Positions 7,302 through 15,792 are shown, counted from the first letter of the stretch. The stretch is DNA of 22,462 bases from JBOGGX01 sp050744245 (GCA_050744245.1 JBOGGX010000272.1:1-22462), one strand, 5' to 3'. Program-made: numbers and translations. The notes: generated by a model from the sequence alone, not told the origin.

Positions 7302-9008
7302 GTGGGCGAACCAGAAAACGCGGCCTCGTCGCTGGTCGAGCTGCGGGTGCTCGACGGACCGAACCTCTATTTCCCCAGGGCGGCCGTCAAGCTCACCCTC
7401 GATCTGACCGTCGTCCTCGATCTTCCCGAGGACGACGCCCGCGCCCTGGCCGCCCGGATCGGGATGAGCCGGGCCCGACCCGGACCTCCCGCGACGGCGT
7501 TCCGCCAGCGCTTCGCCGCCCGGGCCGTGGCCCGGCTGGTCCGCCAGGTCGCAGGAGAGGCCGGCACCACCCGGCTCGCGGTGCGGGCCCGGCCGACGAC
7601 CGAGCTCCGTCGCATCGTCGTCGCCTATCCCTGGCGGAACCAGGACCGGGCCGAGGCGCTGGGCCGGGCGGTCGCCGCGGTGCTGGACGGCCTGCCCACC
7701 ACCGACTTCGACGGGCTGCTGGAGGCGGCGGCCGACCAGGTGCGCCAGGCCAGGCGGGGCGAGCATCCCCCGACCATCCGGCCCCGCATCCGAGTCGTCG
7801 CCGTCACCGGAACGAACGGCAAGACCACCACGTCACGAATGATCGCCCACATTGGACGGTGCGCCGGACTCCACGTCGGATGGTCGAGTACCGACGGGGT
7901 GTACATCGACGGCGTGCTCGTCGAGGCGGGCGACTACTCGGGACCGAGCGGCGCCGGCCGGGTCCTCTCGCATCCCGAGGTGGAGCTGGCCGTGACGGAG
8001 ACGGCGCGGGGCGGCATCCTGCTGCGGGGCGTCGGCGTGACCCACAACGACGTCGCCGTCGTCACCAACATCTCGGCCGATCACCTCGGCCTGCAGGGAA
8101 TCGACTCGCTCGACCAGTTGGCCGAGGTCAAGGCGGTGATCACCCGCATCACCCGGCCGGACGGTTGGTGCGTGGTGAACGGCGACGACCCCCGCACGAT
8201 GGCGATGCGGCTCGACTCGCCCGCCCGCACGTGGGTGTTCTGCCGCGACCCTGACGCTCCGGCCGTCCGCCAGGTGCTCAACGAGGGGGGGCGGGCGACC
8301 ACGTTGATCGATGGCTGGGTGGCCGTGGTCGAACCGCGTGGCGACGCCGACCCCCTGGTCCCCGCGGTCGACGTGCCGATGACCTTGGCGGGCATCTCCC
8401 GCTTCAACGTCGAGAACGCACTGGCGGCGGCGTCGGCCGGACTCGGTGTCGGTCTGCCGAAACCGGCCGTGGTCGATGGTCTCCGGTCGTTCCGGCCCGA
8501 TCCTGAGCTCAACCCCGGACGGATGAACGTCTACTCGTTGGGACCGCTCACGGTCGTGCTCGACCTGGCCCACAACGAGGTCGGCCTCGAGGCGCTGGTC
8601 GAGATCGGGCGCGGGCTGCTGCCGGCGGAGGCCCGGCTCCACCTCGTCGTCGGCACCGCCGGTGATCGCAGCGACGAGGTCCTGCGCGGCATCGGCGAGA
8701 TCGGCGCCCGCGGGGCGGATGTGATGGTGGTGGCCCACAAACCCAAGTATCTGCGGGGTCGCGAGCTCGACGAGATGGACCGGCTGTTCAAGGAGGGGGC
8801 CGAGGCGGTGGGCGTGACCGACGTCGCGTCCTACGACAGCGAGCTCGAGGCGATCGAGGCCATGGTCGACCGGGCCGAGCCCGGCGACGTGATCGCGGTC
8901 ATGTGCCACGCCCAGCGCGTCGAGATCGACGCCTGGCTGCGCGACCGGGGCGGCACCGTCGACGACCCGGACACCCTGCGGGCCAAGGTCGTCGCCGCCA
9001 CCGGCTGA
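7302..9008 (+). CDS. Mur-ligase-family protein with CphA-like N-domain but no ATP-grasp domain
   Basis: A 568-residue protein. Residues 10-30 (RVLDGPNLYFPRAAVKLTLDL) resemble the opening of cyanophycin synthetase, and the first ~160 residues look like the CphA N-domain. A Mur-ligase domain follows at once: P-loop GTNGKTTT (170-177, Lys174), an ETARGGIL segment, DHLGL, the EVKAV Lys region and an H424-N425 motif. The closest visible relative is the M domain of the CphA encoded opposite at 9151-11937, with the same order of motifs. The CphA ATP-grasp domain, which adds Asp to the backbone, is missing. CphA's HNPPG reads HNEVG here, so the substrate may differ. It probably forms an ATP-dependent amide bond on a carboxylate. 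A cyanophycin-related role is inferred from location. Confidence 0.85.
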   Translation: MGEPENAASSLVELRVLDGPNLYFPRAAVKLTLDLTVVLDLPEDDARALAARIGMSRARPGPPATAFRQRFAARAVARLVRQVAGEAGTTRLAVRARPTTELRRIVVAYPWRNQDRAEALGRAVAAVLDGLPTTDFDGLLEAAADQVRQARRGEHPPTIRPRIRVVAVTGTNGKTTTSRMIAHIGRCAGLHVGWSSTDGVYIDGVLVEAGDYSGPSGAGRVLSHPEVELAVTETARGGILLRGVGVTHNDVAVVTNISADHLGLQGIDSLDQLAEVKAVITRITRPDGWCVVNGDDPRTMAMRLDSPARTWVFCRDPDAPAVRQVLNEGGRATTLIDGWVAVVEPRGDADPLVPAVDVPMTLAGISRFNVENALAAASAGLGVGLPKPAVVDGLRSFRPDPELNPGRMNVYSLGPLTVVLDLAHNEVGLEALVEIGRGLLPAEARLHLVVGTAGDRSDEVLRGIGEIGARGADVMVVAHKPKYLRGRELDEMDRLFKEGAEAVGVTDVASYDSELEAIEAMVDRAEPGDVIAVMCHAQRVEIDAWLRDRGGTVDDPDTLRAKVVAATG

Positions 9009-9022
9009 CGCCACCTCTCCGG

Positions 9023-9115
9023 CGTTCTGTGGCGAGTTACGCGGGCCAGAGCACCCCCAACCCGACAAAGAGGGGGACTTGGGTGGTCCTGGGGTGCGTA
9101 GGTCGCCACAGAACG
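9023..9115. terminator. long inverted repeat between convergent genes, probable bidirectional terminator or palindromic element
   Basis: CGTTCTGTGGCGA (9023-9035) is perfectly complementary to TCGCCACAGAACG (9103-9115). After two mismatched bases TACGC (9038-9042) pairs with the sequence at 9096-9100, and ACCCC (9053-9057) can pair with GGGGT (9091-9095). It fills most of the 142-base gap between two convergent stops. No T-tract is seen, so termination is inferred from position. Confidence 0.55.
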
Positions 9116-9150
9116 GCTGCGGCTCCGAGGCGTCCGGGGCCCCCGGGACC

Positions 9151-11937
9151 TCAGGGCGACGGCGGCGCCGAGTCGGGGTCGCCGACGTACTCGACGCCGA
9201 CGCCGGCGCCGGCCTGGGCCTGGCGCGAGATCGACTCGAGCTCGGCCAGGACGGCCGGATGCTTGTCGACGCACAGCACGACCAGGTCGCCCGGGTTCGC
9301 CCTGGCCATGCAGTGGCGCACCGCGTCGATCTCGTCCGGGACGACCTCGATCTGCTTGCACCGGCCGCCGTCGTGCATCCCGGCCCGCACCCCGTCGGCG
9401 ACCAGCGAGGCCGTCTCCCCCGGCCGGCGGCCGCGCAACGAGATGTCTTCGCGCACGACGATCACGTCGAAATGGTGGCCCGCGATCGCTCCGAGCTCGC
9501 GCATGTCGTCGTCGCGACGGTCGCCGGCGGCCGCGATCATCCCGATGCGCGACGGCTTGCCCAGCTCGTGCGTCGCCACCAGGCTCTCGCCCAATCGGTC
9601 GACGAAGTCGCCCAGCATGCGCATCCCCGGCGGGTTGTGGCAGTAGTCGACGATCACGGTGACGCCGCCCACGTCGATCTCGTTGAGCCGGCCCGGGGAC
9701 AGGTAGTACGACGTCGTGAACGACCGCAGCCCCTGGCGGATGTCGTGCAGCGGCGCCCCGGCGGCGAACGCGGCCGCCGTCGCCGCCATCGCGTTCTGCA
9801 CGTTCATGCGGGCCCGGCCGGCGAAGGTGGCCGGCAGCAGGTGGGTCCAGGCCAGGTGCATCGACCGCTGGCCGTGGCGGATGACGATCATCTCGCCCTT
9901 GTCGCTCGGTTCGAGCACCACCGCCTTGCCCCCTCGCCGGCAGTGACCGTCGATCATCTCCCTGACGTCGCTCACCGCCGGCTCCATCGAGAACCACACG
10001 ACCTCGCCCGAGCAGCGCCGGCGCATGCCCCGCACGAGAGGGTCGTCGGCGTTGAGCACGGCGTGACCCGCCCGGGGGACCGCCTCGACCAGCACCGCCT
10101 TCACGTCGGCCAGTTGCTCGAGCGTGTAGATGCCCCGCAACCCGAGATGATCGGGCTGGACGTTGAGCACCACGGCCACGTCGTTGCGCTCGTACCCGAG
10201 CCCCTCGCGCAGGATCCCGCCGCGCGCCACCTCGAACACGGCCAGGTCGACCCTCGGGTTCTGGAGCACCATACGCGCCGACTTCGGCCCCGAGGCGTCG
10301 GCCCTGATCACCAGCCGCTCGTCGATCACGATGCCGTCGGTCGAGGTCATCCCGACCTTGCGCCCCATGCCCTTGAAGATGTGGGCGATCATCCGGCAGG
10401 TCGTCGTCTTGCCGTTGGTGCCGGTCACCGCGACGATCGGGATGCGGCTGGCCGCCCCGGGCGGGAACAACAGGTCGACCACGGGTTTGGCCACGAACTG
10501 GGGATGACCCTCGGTCGGGTGGGTGTGCATCCGGAACCCGGGGGCGGCGTTGACCTCGCAGATGGCGCCGCCGGTCTCGCGCACGGGCTGGGTGATGTCG
10601 GGGCAGATGAAGTCGATGCCGGCGATGTCGAGCCCGATCACCCGGGCCGCCTCCTCCGCGACCTCGATGTTCTCCGGATGGGCGTCGAAGGTGCGGTCGA
10701 TGGCGATGCCGCCGGTCGACATGTTGCCGGTGAGGGTGAGCTCGACCACGACGCCGTCGGGCGGCACCGAGTCGAGCTCGAACCCCTGGTGGCGAACGAG
10801 CTCCTCGGCGGCCTCGTCCACCTTGATGCGGGTGAGCACCTTCTCGTGGCCGACGCCCCGACGGGGATCGGCGTTGGTGCTCTCGACGAGCTCGCGCACC
10901 GTGTGCTTGCCGTCGCCGACGACGTGGGCCGGCACCCGCTCGGCCACCGCGACCATGTGCCCGCCGATGATGAGGCACCGGTAGTCGCGCCCGGTGATGA
11001 AGGCCTCGACCACGACCCAGCCCCGGCGCGACTCGGATTCCGCCTCGGCGAACGCAGCCGCCACCGCGGCGGCGTCGCCCAGGTTGAGGCACACGCCCCG
11101 GCCGTGGTTGCCGTCGAGCGGCTTGACCACCACCGGGTAGCCGATGCGATCGGCTGCGGCCACCGCCCGGTCGGCGGTGCGCACCGCCTCCGAGCGCGGC
11201 ACGGGCAGACCGGCCGCGGCCAGGAGCTGGGTGGTGAGCTCCTTGTCGCCGGCGATGTCGACCGCGATGGCCGGCGTGGTCGACGTCATCGTGGCCCGCA
11301 CCCTCTTCTGATGGACGCCCTGGCCCAGCTGGACCAGCGAATACTGGTTGAGGCGCATCCAGGGGATGTCGCGGGACTCGGCCTCCTCGATGATCGCCTG
11401 GGTCGACGGGCCGAACGAGGTGCGCTCGGCCTCGACGATGAACCGCTCGACCTCGGCCGCGAAATCGAAGCCGGCCTCGGGGACGACCAAGTGGTTGACG
11501 AGCCGGACGGCGAGGCTGCCGGCCGCCCGCCCGACCGACTCGTCCTGGTAGCCGTAGATCACGTTGTACCGGCCCCTGACCCCCTTCACCTGGCGGGTCT
11601 TGCCCCGGCGGAGATCGTGGCCCGCCTCCTGCTGGAGCTGGAGGGCGACGTGCTCGGCCACGTGACCGAGCCAGGTGCCCTCCCGCAGCCGTTCGATGAA
11701 GCCTCCCTTCTTGCCCCGGGAGCACGAGTGGTTGGCCAGGCCGGGCAGCAGGACCAGGACTGCGTCGACGAAACCTGGGATGGTGTTGCTCGGATGATCC
11801 TCGAGCGATCCGAGGTCGACGACGAGGTGGATGCACGGCGCGTAGGACCAGACGTTGGGGCCCCGGTAGACGCGGGTCTCGACGATGACGAGGTCCGCGG
11901 CCGCGGCCACCTCGGGCCCGGCGAGCTGCTCAGTCAT
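9151..11937 (-). CDS. cphA: cyanophycin synthetase
   Basis: A 928-residue enzyme with all three CphA domains: an N-domain (about 1-165); an ATP-grasp domain (about 200-480, including VVVKPLDGNHGRGVCLN and the family signature GDGKHTVRELVES); and a Mur-ligase domain (P-loop GTNGKTTT at 506-513, DYCHNPPG with His767). In CphA the ATP-grasp domain extends the poly-Asp backbone and the Mur domain attaches Arg to each Asp side chain, giving the storage polymer multi-L-arginyl-poly-L-aspartate. The chosen ATG at 11937 has AAGG about 5 bases upstream and overlaps the cyanophycinase stop (ATGACTGA). An in-frame GTG at 11943 is the alternative and adds two residues. Normal length for a full CphA1. Confidence 0.96.
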   Translation of the reverse strand: MTEQLAGPEVAAAADLVIVETRVYRGPNVWSYAPCIHLVVDLGSLEDHPSNTIPGFVDAVLVLLPGLANHSCSRGKKGGFIERLREGTWLGHVAEHVALQLQQEAGHDLRRGKTRQVKGVRGRYNVIYGYQDESVGRAAGSLAVRLVNHLVVPEAGFDFAAEVERFIVEAERTSFGPSTQAIIEEAESRDIPWMRLNQYSLVQLGQGVHQKRVRATMTSTTPAIAVDIAGDKELTTQLLAAAGLPVPRSEAVRTADRAVAAADRIGYPVVVKPLDGNHGRGVCLNLGDAAAVAAAFAEAESESRRGWVVVEAFITGRDYRCLIIGGHMVAVAERVPAHVVGDGKHTVRELVESTNADPRRGVGHEKVLTRIKVDEAAEELVRHQGFELDSVPPDGVVVELTLTGNMSTGGIAIDRTFDAHPENIEVAEEAARVIGLDIAGIDFICPDITQPVRETGGAICEVNAAPGFRMHTHPTEGHPQFVAKPVVDLLFPPGAASRIPIVAVTGTNGKTTTCRMIAHIFKGMGRKVGMTSTDGIVIDERLVIRADASGPKSARMVLQNPRVDLAVFEVARGGILREGLGYERNDVAVVLNVQPDHLGLRGIYTLEQLADVKAVLVEAVPRAGHAVLNADDPLVRGMRRRCSGEVVWFSMEPAVSDVREMIDGHCRRGGKAVVLEPSDKGEMIVIRHGQRSMHLAWTHLLPATFAGRARMNVQNAMAATAAAFAAGAPLHDIRQGLRSFTTSYYLSPGRLNEIDVGGVTVIVDYCHNPPGMRMLGDFVDRLGESLVATHELGKPSRIGMIAAAGDRRDDDMRELGAIAGHHFDVIVVREDISLRGRRPGETASLVADGVRAGMHDGGRCKQIEVVPDEIDAVRHCMARANPGDLVVLCVDKHPAVLAELESISRQAQAGAGVGVEYVGDPDSAPPSP

Positions 11938-12919
11938 CGACACCTTGTCGGCTGTCGTCGGCCGACACGTCTCTGAGCCAGGCCTGGCGCCGGCGTTGGC
12001 GCCGCAGGTTGGCGGGGCCGACCCCCTCGACGGCGATGTCGTGCACGACCGCCCGCAGTCGCTTCTCGATGTCGTGCCCCACGGCCTCCTCGACGGGGCC
12101 GAGCGAGTCGAACCCGATCAGCTCACGGTCGACCAGGTCGAAGCGGGCTCCGGCCGGGAGCACGTGGAGCCGGGCGCCGGAGACCAGGACCGGGTTGGTT
12201 CGGCGGGCCGCGTCGGCGTTCGACCGGGCCTCGTGGCCGTCGATGATCGTGACCGAGCCCCGGCCGGCGACCTCCATGAACCGGCCGCCGGTGACGATGG
12301 CCGCGGTGTCCTCGTCGACGCCGACCCCGAGCAGGCTGGGCGACTGGCCGACGAGGTACAGCAGCCGGCCGTAGCGGTTGCGTTGCTGGAAATGCTGGTC
12401 GACGACGCAGCCCGGCAGCAGTCCGAGGCCGGCGGCCAGCTGGCTCATGCGTTGCTTGGGTGTCGCGCCACCGGGTCCGAAGGCCACCATGTGCTCGGAA
12501 AGCACGCTGGCCCCGGCCGAGGTGCCACCGACCGCGGCGCCCTTGGCGTAGGCGTGGTGAATGGCGTCGCCGAGGCGGGTGCCGGTGAGGACGGCCGACA
12601 GCTTGAGTTGGTTCCCCCCGGTCATGAAGACGCCGCTGGCGCCGGCGACGGTCGACGCCGCGCCCTCGTGGTCGGCGTCGGCCCGGCTCTCCGGCCGAAG
12701 CCCGACGACCTCGCCCGCGCCCATGGCCCGGAAGATGCCGTCGTACAGCTGGACGATCTCCGGTCCGAGCGACGACGCCGTCGGCATCACCACGATGCAG
12801 GCCTCGGCACCGCCGGCGGCCTCGACGAAGCGGGCCAGGACGGCCCGCCGCTTGAGCTTGTCCTCGGCCCCGCCGATGGCGAACAACGTGCCGCGCGGCG
12901 CCCGCGACGGGTGCGACAT
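11930..12919 (-). CDS. cphB: cyanophycinase
   Basis: A 329-residue member of peptidase family S51, which cleaves cyanophycin to beta-Asp-Arg dipeptides. The nucleophile is Ser134 in GGTSAGAS. FMTGGNQ precedes it and VVDQHFQQRNRYGRL follows it, all hallmarks of cyanophycinase. About 50 extra C-terminal residues, rich in Arg, follow the core. The reading frame stays open far upstream, but homology begins at MSHPSRAPRGTLFAIGG, and a TAGCAT hexamer 7 bases before this ATG supports it as a leaderless start. It is the first gene of a two-gene operon with cphA, overlapping it by 8 bases. Confidence 0.95.
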   Translation of the reverse strand: MSHPSRAPRGTLFAIGGAEDKLKRRAVLARFVEAAGGAEACIVVMPTASSLGPEIVQLYDGIFRAMGAGEVVGLRPESRADADHEGAASTVAGASGVFMTGGNQLKLSAVLTGTRLGDAIHHAYAKGAAVGGTSAGASVLSEHMVAFGPGGATPKQRMSQLAAGLGLLPGCVVDQHFQQRNRYGRLLYLVGQSPSLLGVGVDEDTAAIVTGGRFMEVAGRGSVTIIDGHEARSNADAARRTNPVLVSGARLHVLPAGARFDLVDRELIGFDSLGPVEEAVGHDIEKRLRAVVHDIAVEGVGPANLRRQRRRQAWLRDVSADDSRQGVDD

Positions 12920-12926
12920 GGCGTGG

Positions 12927-12932
12927 ATGCTA
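12927..12932 (-). promoter_or_regulatory. putative -10 (TAGCAT) of the cphB-cphA operon
   Basis: On the minus strand TAGCAT stands 7 bases before the cphB ATG at 12919. It lies in the 37-base gap after the upstream methyltransferase gene, with no Shine-Dalgarno between. The operon could also be read through from the methyltransferase gene. Confidence 0.55.
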
Positions 12933-12956
12933 CGGGTTCTGCGGGAGCCGGCCCGA

Positions 12957-13613
12957 TCAGGGCCCGTCGTCCACCCGGCGCAGCCACCGGAGCGAACCGG
13001 TCCGGCCCAGCTCGGCGAACCGCCCGGAGTCGACCGCCGGCCGGTAGATCTCCTCGTACGGCGCCCGGCCTCCGGCCTCCGGGTCGGTGAACACGTCGTG
13101 GGCGGCGAGGACGCCGCCGCCCCGGACGTGACCGGCCCAGCCCTCGTAGTCGAGCCGGGCCGGCTCCCGCCCGTGGCCGCCGTCGATGAAGAGGAAGGCG
13201 AGCGGCGTGGCCCAGGCCGCGGCGACCGTCGGCGAGTCGCCCACGACGGCCACCACGACATCGTCGAGCCCGGCGTCGCGGATCGTGCGCCGGAAGCAGG
13301 GCAGGGTGTCGAGCCGCCCGGTGGCCGGGTCGACCAGGTCGGGTTCGTGCCACGCCCACCCGGGCTGGTTCTCCTCGGAGCCGCAATGGTGGTCGACGCA
13401 GAACAGGACCCGGCCCCGCGCCCGGGCGGCGGCGCCCAGGTACACCGACGACTTGCCGCAGTAGCTGCCGACCTCGAGCAACGGCCCCGGCGCCTCGACC
13501 GCGGCGGCGGCGGCGTAGAGCGCCAGGCCATCATCCGGCGGCATGAAGCCGCGGGCGGCCTCGGCCATCGCTCGCAGCACCGGGTCCATGCCAGCCATCC
13601 GACCATGAAACAC
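12957..13613 (-). CDS. class I SAM-dependent methyltransferase (Methyltransf_24 type)
   Basis: A 218-residue protein with a SAM-binding motif LEVGSYCGKS (46-55), a strand-end acidic region at FCVDHH and the segment FLFIDGGHG, all typical of Methyltransf_24 proteins, which often modify glycans, lipids or small molecules. The substrate is not evident. The start is taken as GTG at 13613, as CAGCAT lies 6 bases upstream. ATG codons 5 and 8 codons further in are alternatives that would shorten it slightly without touching the domain. It precedes cphB by 37 bases on the same strand, but I see no reason to tie it to cyanophycin. Confidence 0.82.
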   Translation of the reverse strand: MFHGRMAGMDPVLRAMAEAARGFMPPDDGLALYAAAAAVEAPGPLLEVGSYCGKSSVYLGAAARARGRVLFCVDHHCGSEENQPGWAWHEPDLVDPATGRLDTLPCFRRTIRDAGLDDVVVAVVGDSPTVAAAWATPLAFLFIDGGHGREPARLDYEGWAGHVRGGGVLAAHDVFTDPEAGGRAPYEEIYRPAVDSGRFAELGRTGSLRWLRRVDDGP

Positions 13614-13615
13614 GG

Positions 13616-13621
13616 CAAGAT
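13616..13621 (+). promoter_or_regulatory. putative -10 (CAAGAT) for the DUF2254 operon
   Basis: CAAGAT lies 6 bases before the GTG at 13628 and overlaps the opposite-strand hexamer at 13620-13625. No ribosome binding site is present in the 14-base intergenic gap. Confidence 0.4.
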
Positions 13622-13625
13622 GCTG
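13620..13625 (-). promoter_or_regulatory. putative -10 (CAGCAT) for the divergent methyltransferase gene
   Basis: On the minus strand CAGCAT stands 6 bases before the GTG at 13613. It overlaps the plus-strand hexamer by two bases, so the two promoters could not be occupied together. Confidence 0.4.
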
Positions 13626-13627
13626 GT

Positions 13628-14938
13628 GTGCCAGCCGCCCCGGGGGCCGCCACCGTCCCCAGCCACGACGTCGGGCTGGCCCGATGGCGCGAACGGATCC
13701 GCACCGGTCTGTGGTTCGTTCCGCTCGTGATCACCACGGCCGCGGCCATCGGCGCCGCGGTCACCATCGCCATCGATCACCGGGTCACGGACAGGGCCCC
13801 GCTCGCATTCGACGGCGACCCGGGCAGCGCCACCGAGGTGCTGTCGACCATCGCCGCGTCGACCCTGACGTTCACGGCCCTGGTGTTCTCGATCACGATC
13901 GTCGCCCTCCAGCTCGCCAGCAGCCAGTTCTCCCCGAGGGTGCTCCGTCTGTTCCTGCGGGACCGGGGCAGTCAGGTTGCGCTCGGCGTGTTCGTCGCCA
14001 CGTTCGTCTTCGCCTTCATCGCCCTCCAGTCGGTTCGCGAGGGTGACGCGACCCGCGACCCGTTCGTGCCCGGCTACACCATCACCGTCTCGTTCCTGCT
14101 GGTCGTGCTGACCCTGGCCACCTTCGTGTACTACGTCGACCACGTCGCCCACGCCGTCCGGGCCGTGACCATCATCGAGTCGGTCGCCGGCGAGACGCGG
14201 GCGGCGATCGAGGACAACATCCCGATGAGCGATCCGGTGATGGTGACCGGCAACCCGCCGGGCGGGACGCCGACGGCGGTGATCGCCAACCCGAATCCGG
14301 GCGTGGTGGTCGGCTTCGACGAGGACGACCTGGTTGCCCTGGCCCGCCGGCACGATTGCGTGCTGCGGCTGGTGCGCCGGGTGGGCGACTATGTGCCGAC
14401 CGGGGCGCCGCTGGTCGAGGTGTACGGGGGCGACGGCGCCGTGCCGGCCGACGGCGTGCTCGATCACGTCGGGCTCAGGACCGAACGCACCATGCAGCAG
14501 GACGTCGCCTTCGGATTCCGGCAGCTGGTCGACGTCGCCGAGAAGGCCCTGTCGCCGGCCATCAACGACCCGACGACCACCGTGCAGGCCATCGACCGGC
14601 TGCACGACCTCCTGCGCCGGCTGGCCGCACGCCCCTGGCCCACCGGACGGGTGGCCGACGACGACGGCCGGTTGCGCTTCGTGTTCCCCGTCGCCGGGTG
14701 GGATGGCCTCGTTCTCCTCTCGTTCACCGAGATCCGGCTGTTCGGCGCGGGTTCGATGCAGGTGGCCCGGCGCCTGCGGGCCGCCATCGACGACCTGATC
14801 CGCTGCGTGCCCGACGACCGCCGCGGCGTCCTCGAACAGGAGCTGGCGCGGCTCGAGGCCGACGTCGAGCGTCTCTACCGACAGGACGACGATCGTCGCC
14901 TCGCGCTCCGGCTCGACCAGCAGGGATTGGGATCGTGA
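13628..14938 (+). CDS. DUF2254-domain membrane protein
   Basis: A 436-residue predicted inner-membrane protein. Four hydrophobic segments (about 28-49, 72-97, 115-134 and 150-171) are followed by a soluble C-terminal half. The stretch VLSTIAASTLTFTALVFSIT and the following LASSQFSPRVLR are characteristic of the DUF2254 family (COG4325), whose function is not established. The GTG start leaves only 14 bases to the divergent gene and fits the -10-like hexamer. Its last 4 bases (GTGA) overlap the next start, making it the first gene of a four-gene translationally coupled unit. Confidence 0.88.
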   Translation: MPAAPGAATVPSHDVGLARWRERIRTGLWFVPLVITTAAAIGAAVTIAIDHRVTDRAPLAFDGDPGSATEVLSTIAASTLTFTALVFSITIVALQLASSQFSPRVLRLFLRDRGSQVALGVFVATFVFAFIALQSVREGDATRDPFVPGYTITVSFLLVVLTLATFVYYVDHVAHAVRAVTIIESVAGETRAAIEDNIPMSDPVMVTGNPPGGTPTAVIANPNPGVVVGFDEDDLVALARRHDCVLRLVRRVGDYVPTGAPLVEVYGGDGAVPADGVLDHVGLRTERTMQQDVAFGFRQLVDVAEKALSPAINDPTTTVQAIDRLHDLLRRLAARPWPTGRVADDDGRLRFVFPVAGWDGLVLLSFTEIRLFGAGSMQVARRLRAAIDDLIRCVPDDRRGVLEQELARLEADVERLYRQDDDRRLALRLDQQGLGS

Positions 14939-15792
14939 CCCAGGAGGTGGTCGATCGGCTGGTGGCCCTGCTCGACCTGGAGGCGATCGAAGTCGACGTC
15001 TTCCGCGGGGTCAGCCCCGACGAGAAGCGCCAACGCGTCTTCGGGGGTCAGGTGGCCGGACAGGCCCTCGTCGCCGCGGCCCGAACGGTCGAGCCCCACC
15101 TGCACGTGCACTCGTTGCACGCGTACTTCCTCCGCCCCGGCGACCCGTCGGTGCCGATCCTGTACCTGGTCGACCGGATTCGCGATGGCCGGTCGTTCTC
15201 GACCCGGCGGGTCGTGGCCGTGCAGCACGGCCGGGCGATCTTCAATCTGTCGTCGTCGTTCCACAAGGAGGAACCGGGTCTCGACCACCAGCTGCCGGCG
15301 CCCGACAACGTGCCCAGCCCCGACGCCCTGCCCAACTTCACGACGGTGTGGGCGCCGCACCGGGAGCGCCTGGGCGACTGGTACGAACGGCCGCGCCCGA
15401 TCGACACCCGCTACGTCGACTGGAAGCCGGCCACGCGTCTGGGACCGCTTCCTCCCCGCCAACGGGTGTGGATGCGGGCCGACGGCGCGCTGCCCGACGA
15501 CCCGCTGGTGCACACGTGCGTGCTCACCTACGCGTCCGACATGACACTGGTCGACACCACGCTGCTCCCCCACGGCGGCGAGTACGACCCCGACCGGATG
15601 GTGATGGCCAGCCTCGATCACGCCATGTGGTTCCACCGCACGTTCCGGGCCGATCGCTGGCTGCTGTACGTGCAGGACACCCCGTCGGCGACCGGCGGGC
15701 TGGGGCTGGCCCGCGGCCTCATCTACACCGAGGAGGGCGACCTCGTGGTCTCCGTGGTCCAGGAGGGCCTCATCCGCAGGATCGACCGATGA
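14935..15792 (+). CDS. tesB: acyl-CoA thioesterase II
   Basis: A 285-residue double-hotdog thioesterase of TesB length that hydrolyses acyl-CoA to free fatty acid and CoA in the cytosol. The family landmarks are in place: VFGGQVAGQAL near the N-terminus, HSLHAYFLRPGD, and the catalytic set expected from E. coli TesB (Asp204, Thr228, Gln278). These appear here as Asp202 (YASDMTL), Ser226 in MASLDHAMWFHR and Gln276 (VVQEG). The start is GTG at 14935, overlapping the previous stop as GTGA. ATGA at its own end couples it to the next gene. Confidence 0.93.
   Translation: MTQEVVDRLVALLDLEAIEVDVFRGVSPDEKRQRVFGGQVAGQALVAAARTVEPHLHVHSLHAYFLRPGDPSVPILYLVDRIRDGRSFSTRRVVAVQHGRAIFNLSSSFHKEEPGLDHQLPAPDNVPSPDALPNFTTVWAPHRERLGDWYERPRPIDTRYVDWKPATRLGPLPPRQRVWMRADGALPDDPLVHTCVLTYASDMTLVDTTLLPHGGEYDPDRMVMASLDHAMWFHRTFRADRWLLYVQDTPSATGGLGLARGLIYTEEGDLVVSVVQEGLIRRIDR

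Noticed and set aside
8831..11836. Long minus-strand open frame in another phase through cphA
   Set aside because: Arg/Gly-rich shadow translation with no recognisable domain.
11941..11943. GTG as the cphA start
   Set aside because: Possible, but the ATG two codons in has AAGG about 5 bases ahead and the common ATGACTGA overlap, so it was preferred.
9079..11976. Long plus-strand open frame opposite cphA
   Set aside because: His/Asp/Arg-rich shadow of a clear cyanophycin synthetase gene; a common artefact in GC-rich DNA.
12920..14605. Very long upstream extension of the cyanophycinase frame
   Set aside because: It runs antisense through DUF2254 and methyltransferase genes with low-complexity composition. 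Homology and the TAGCAT hexamer support the start at 12919.
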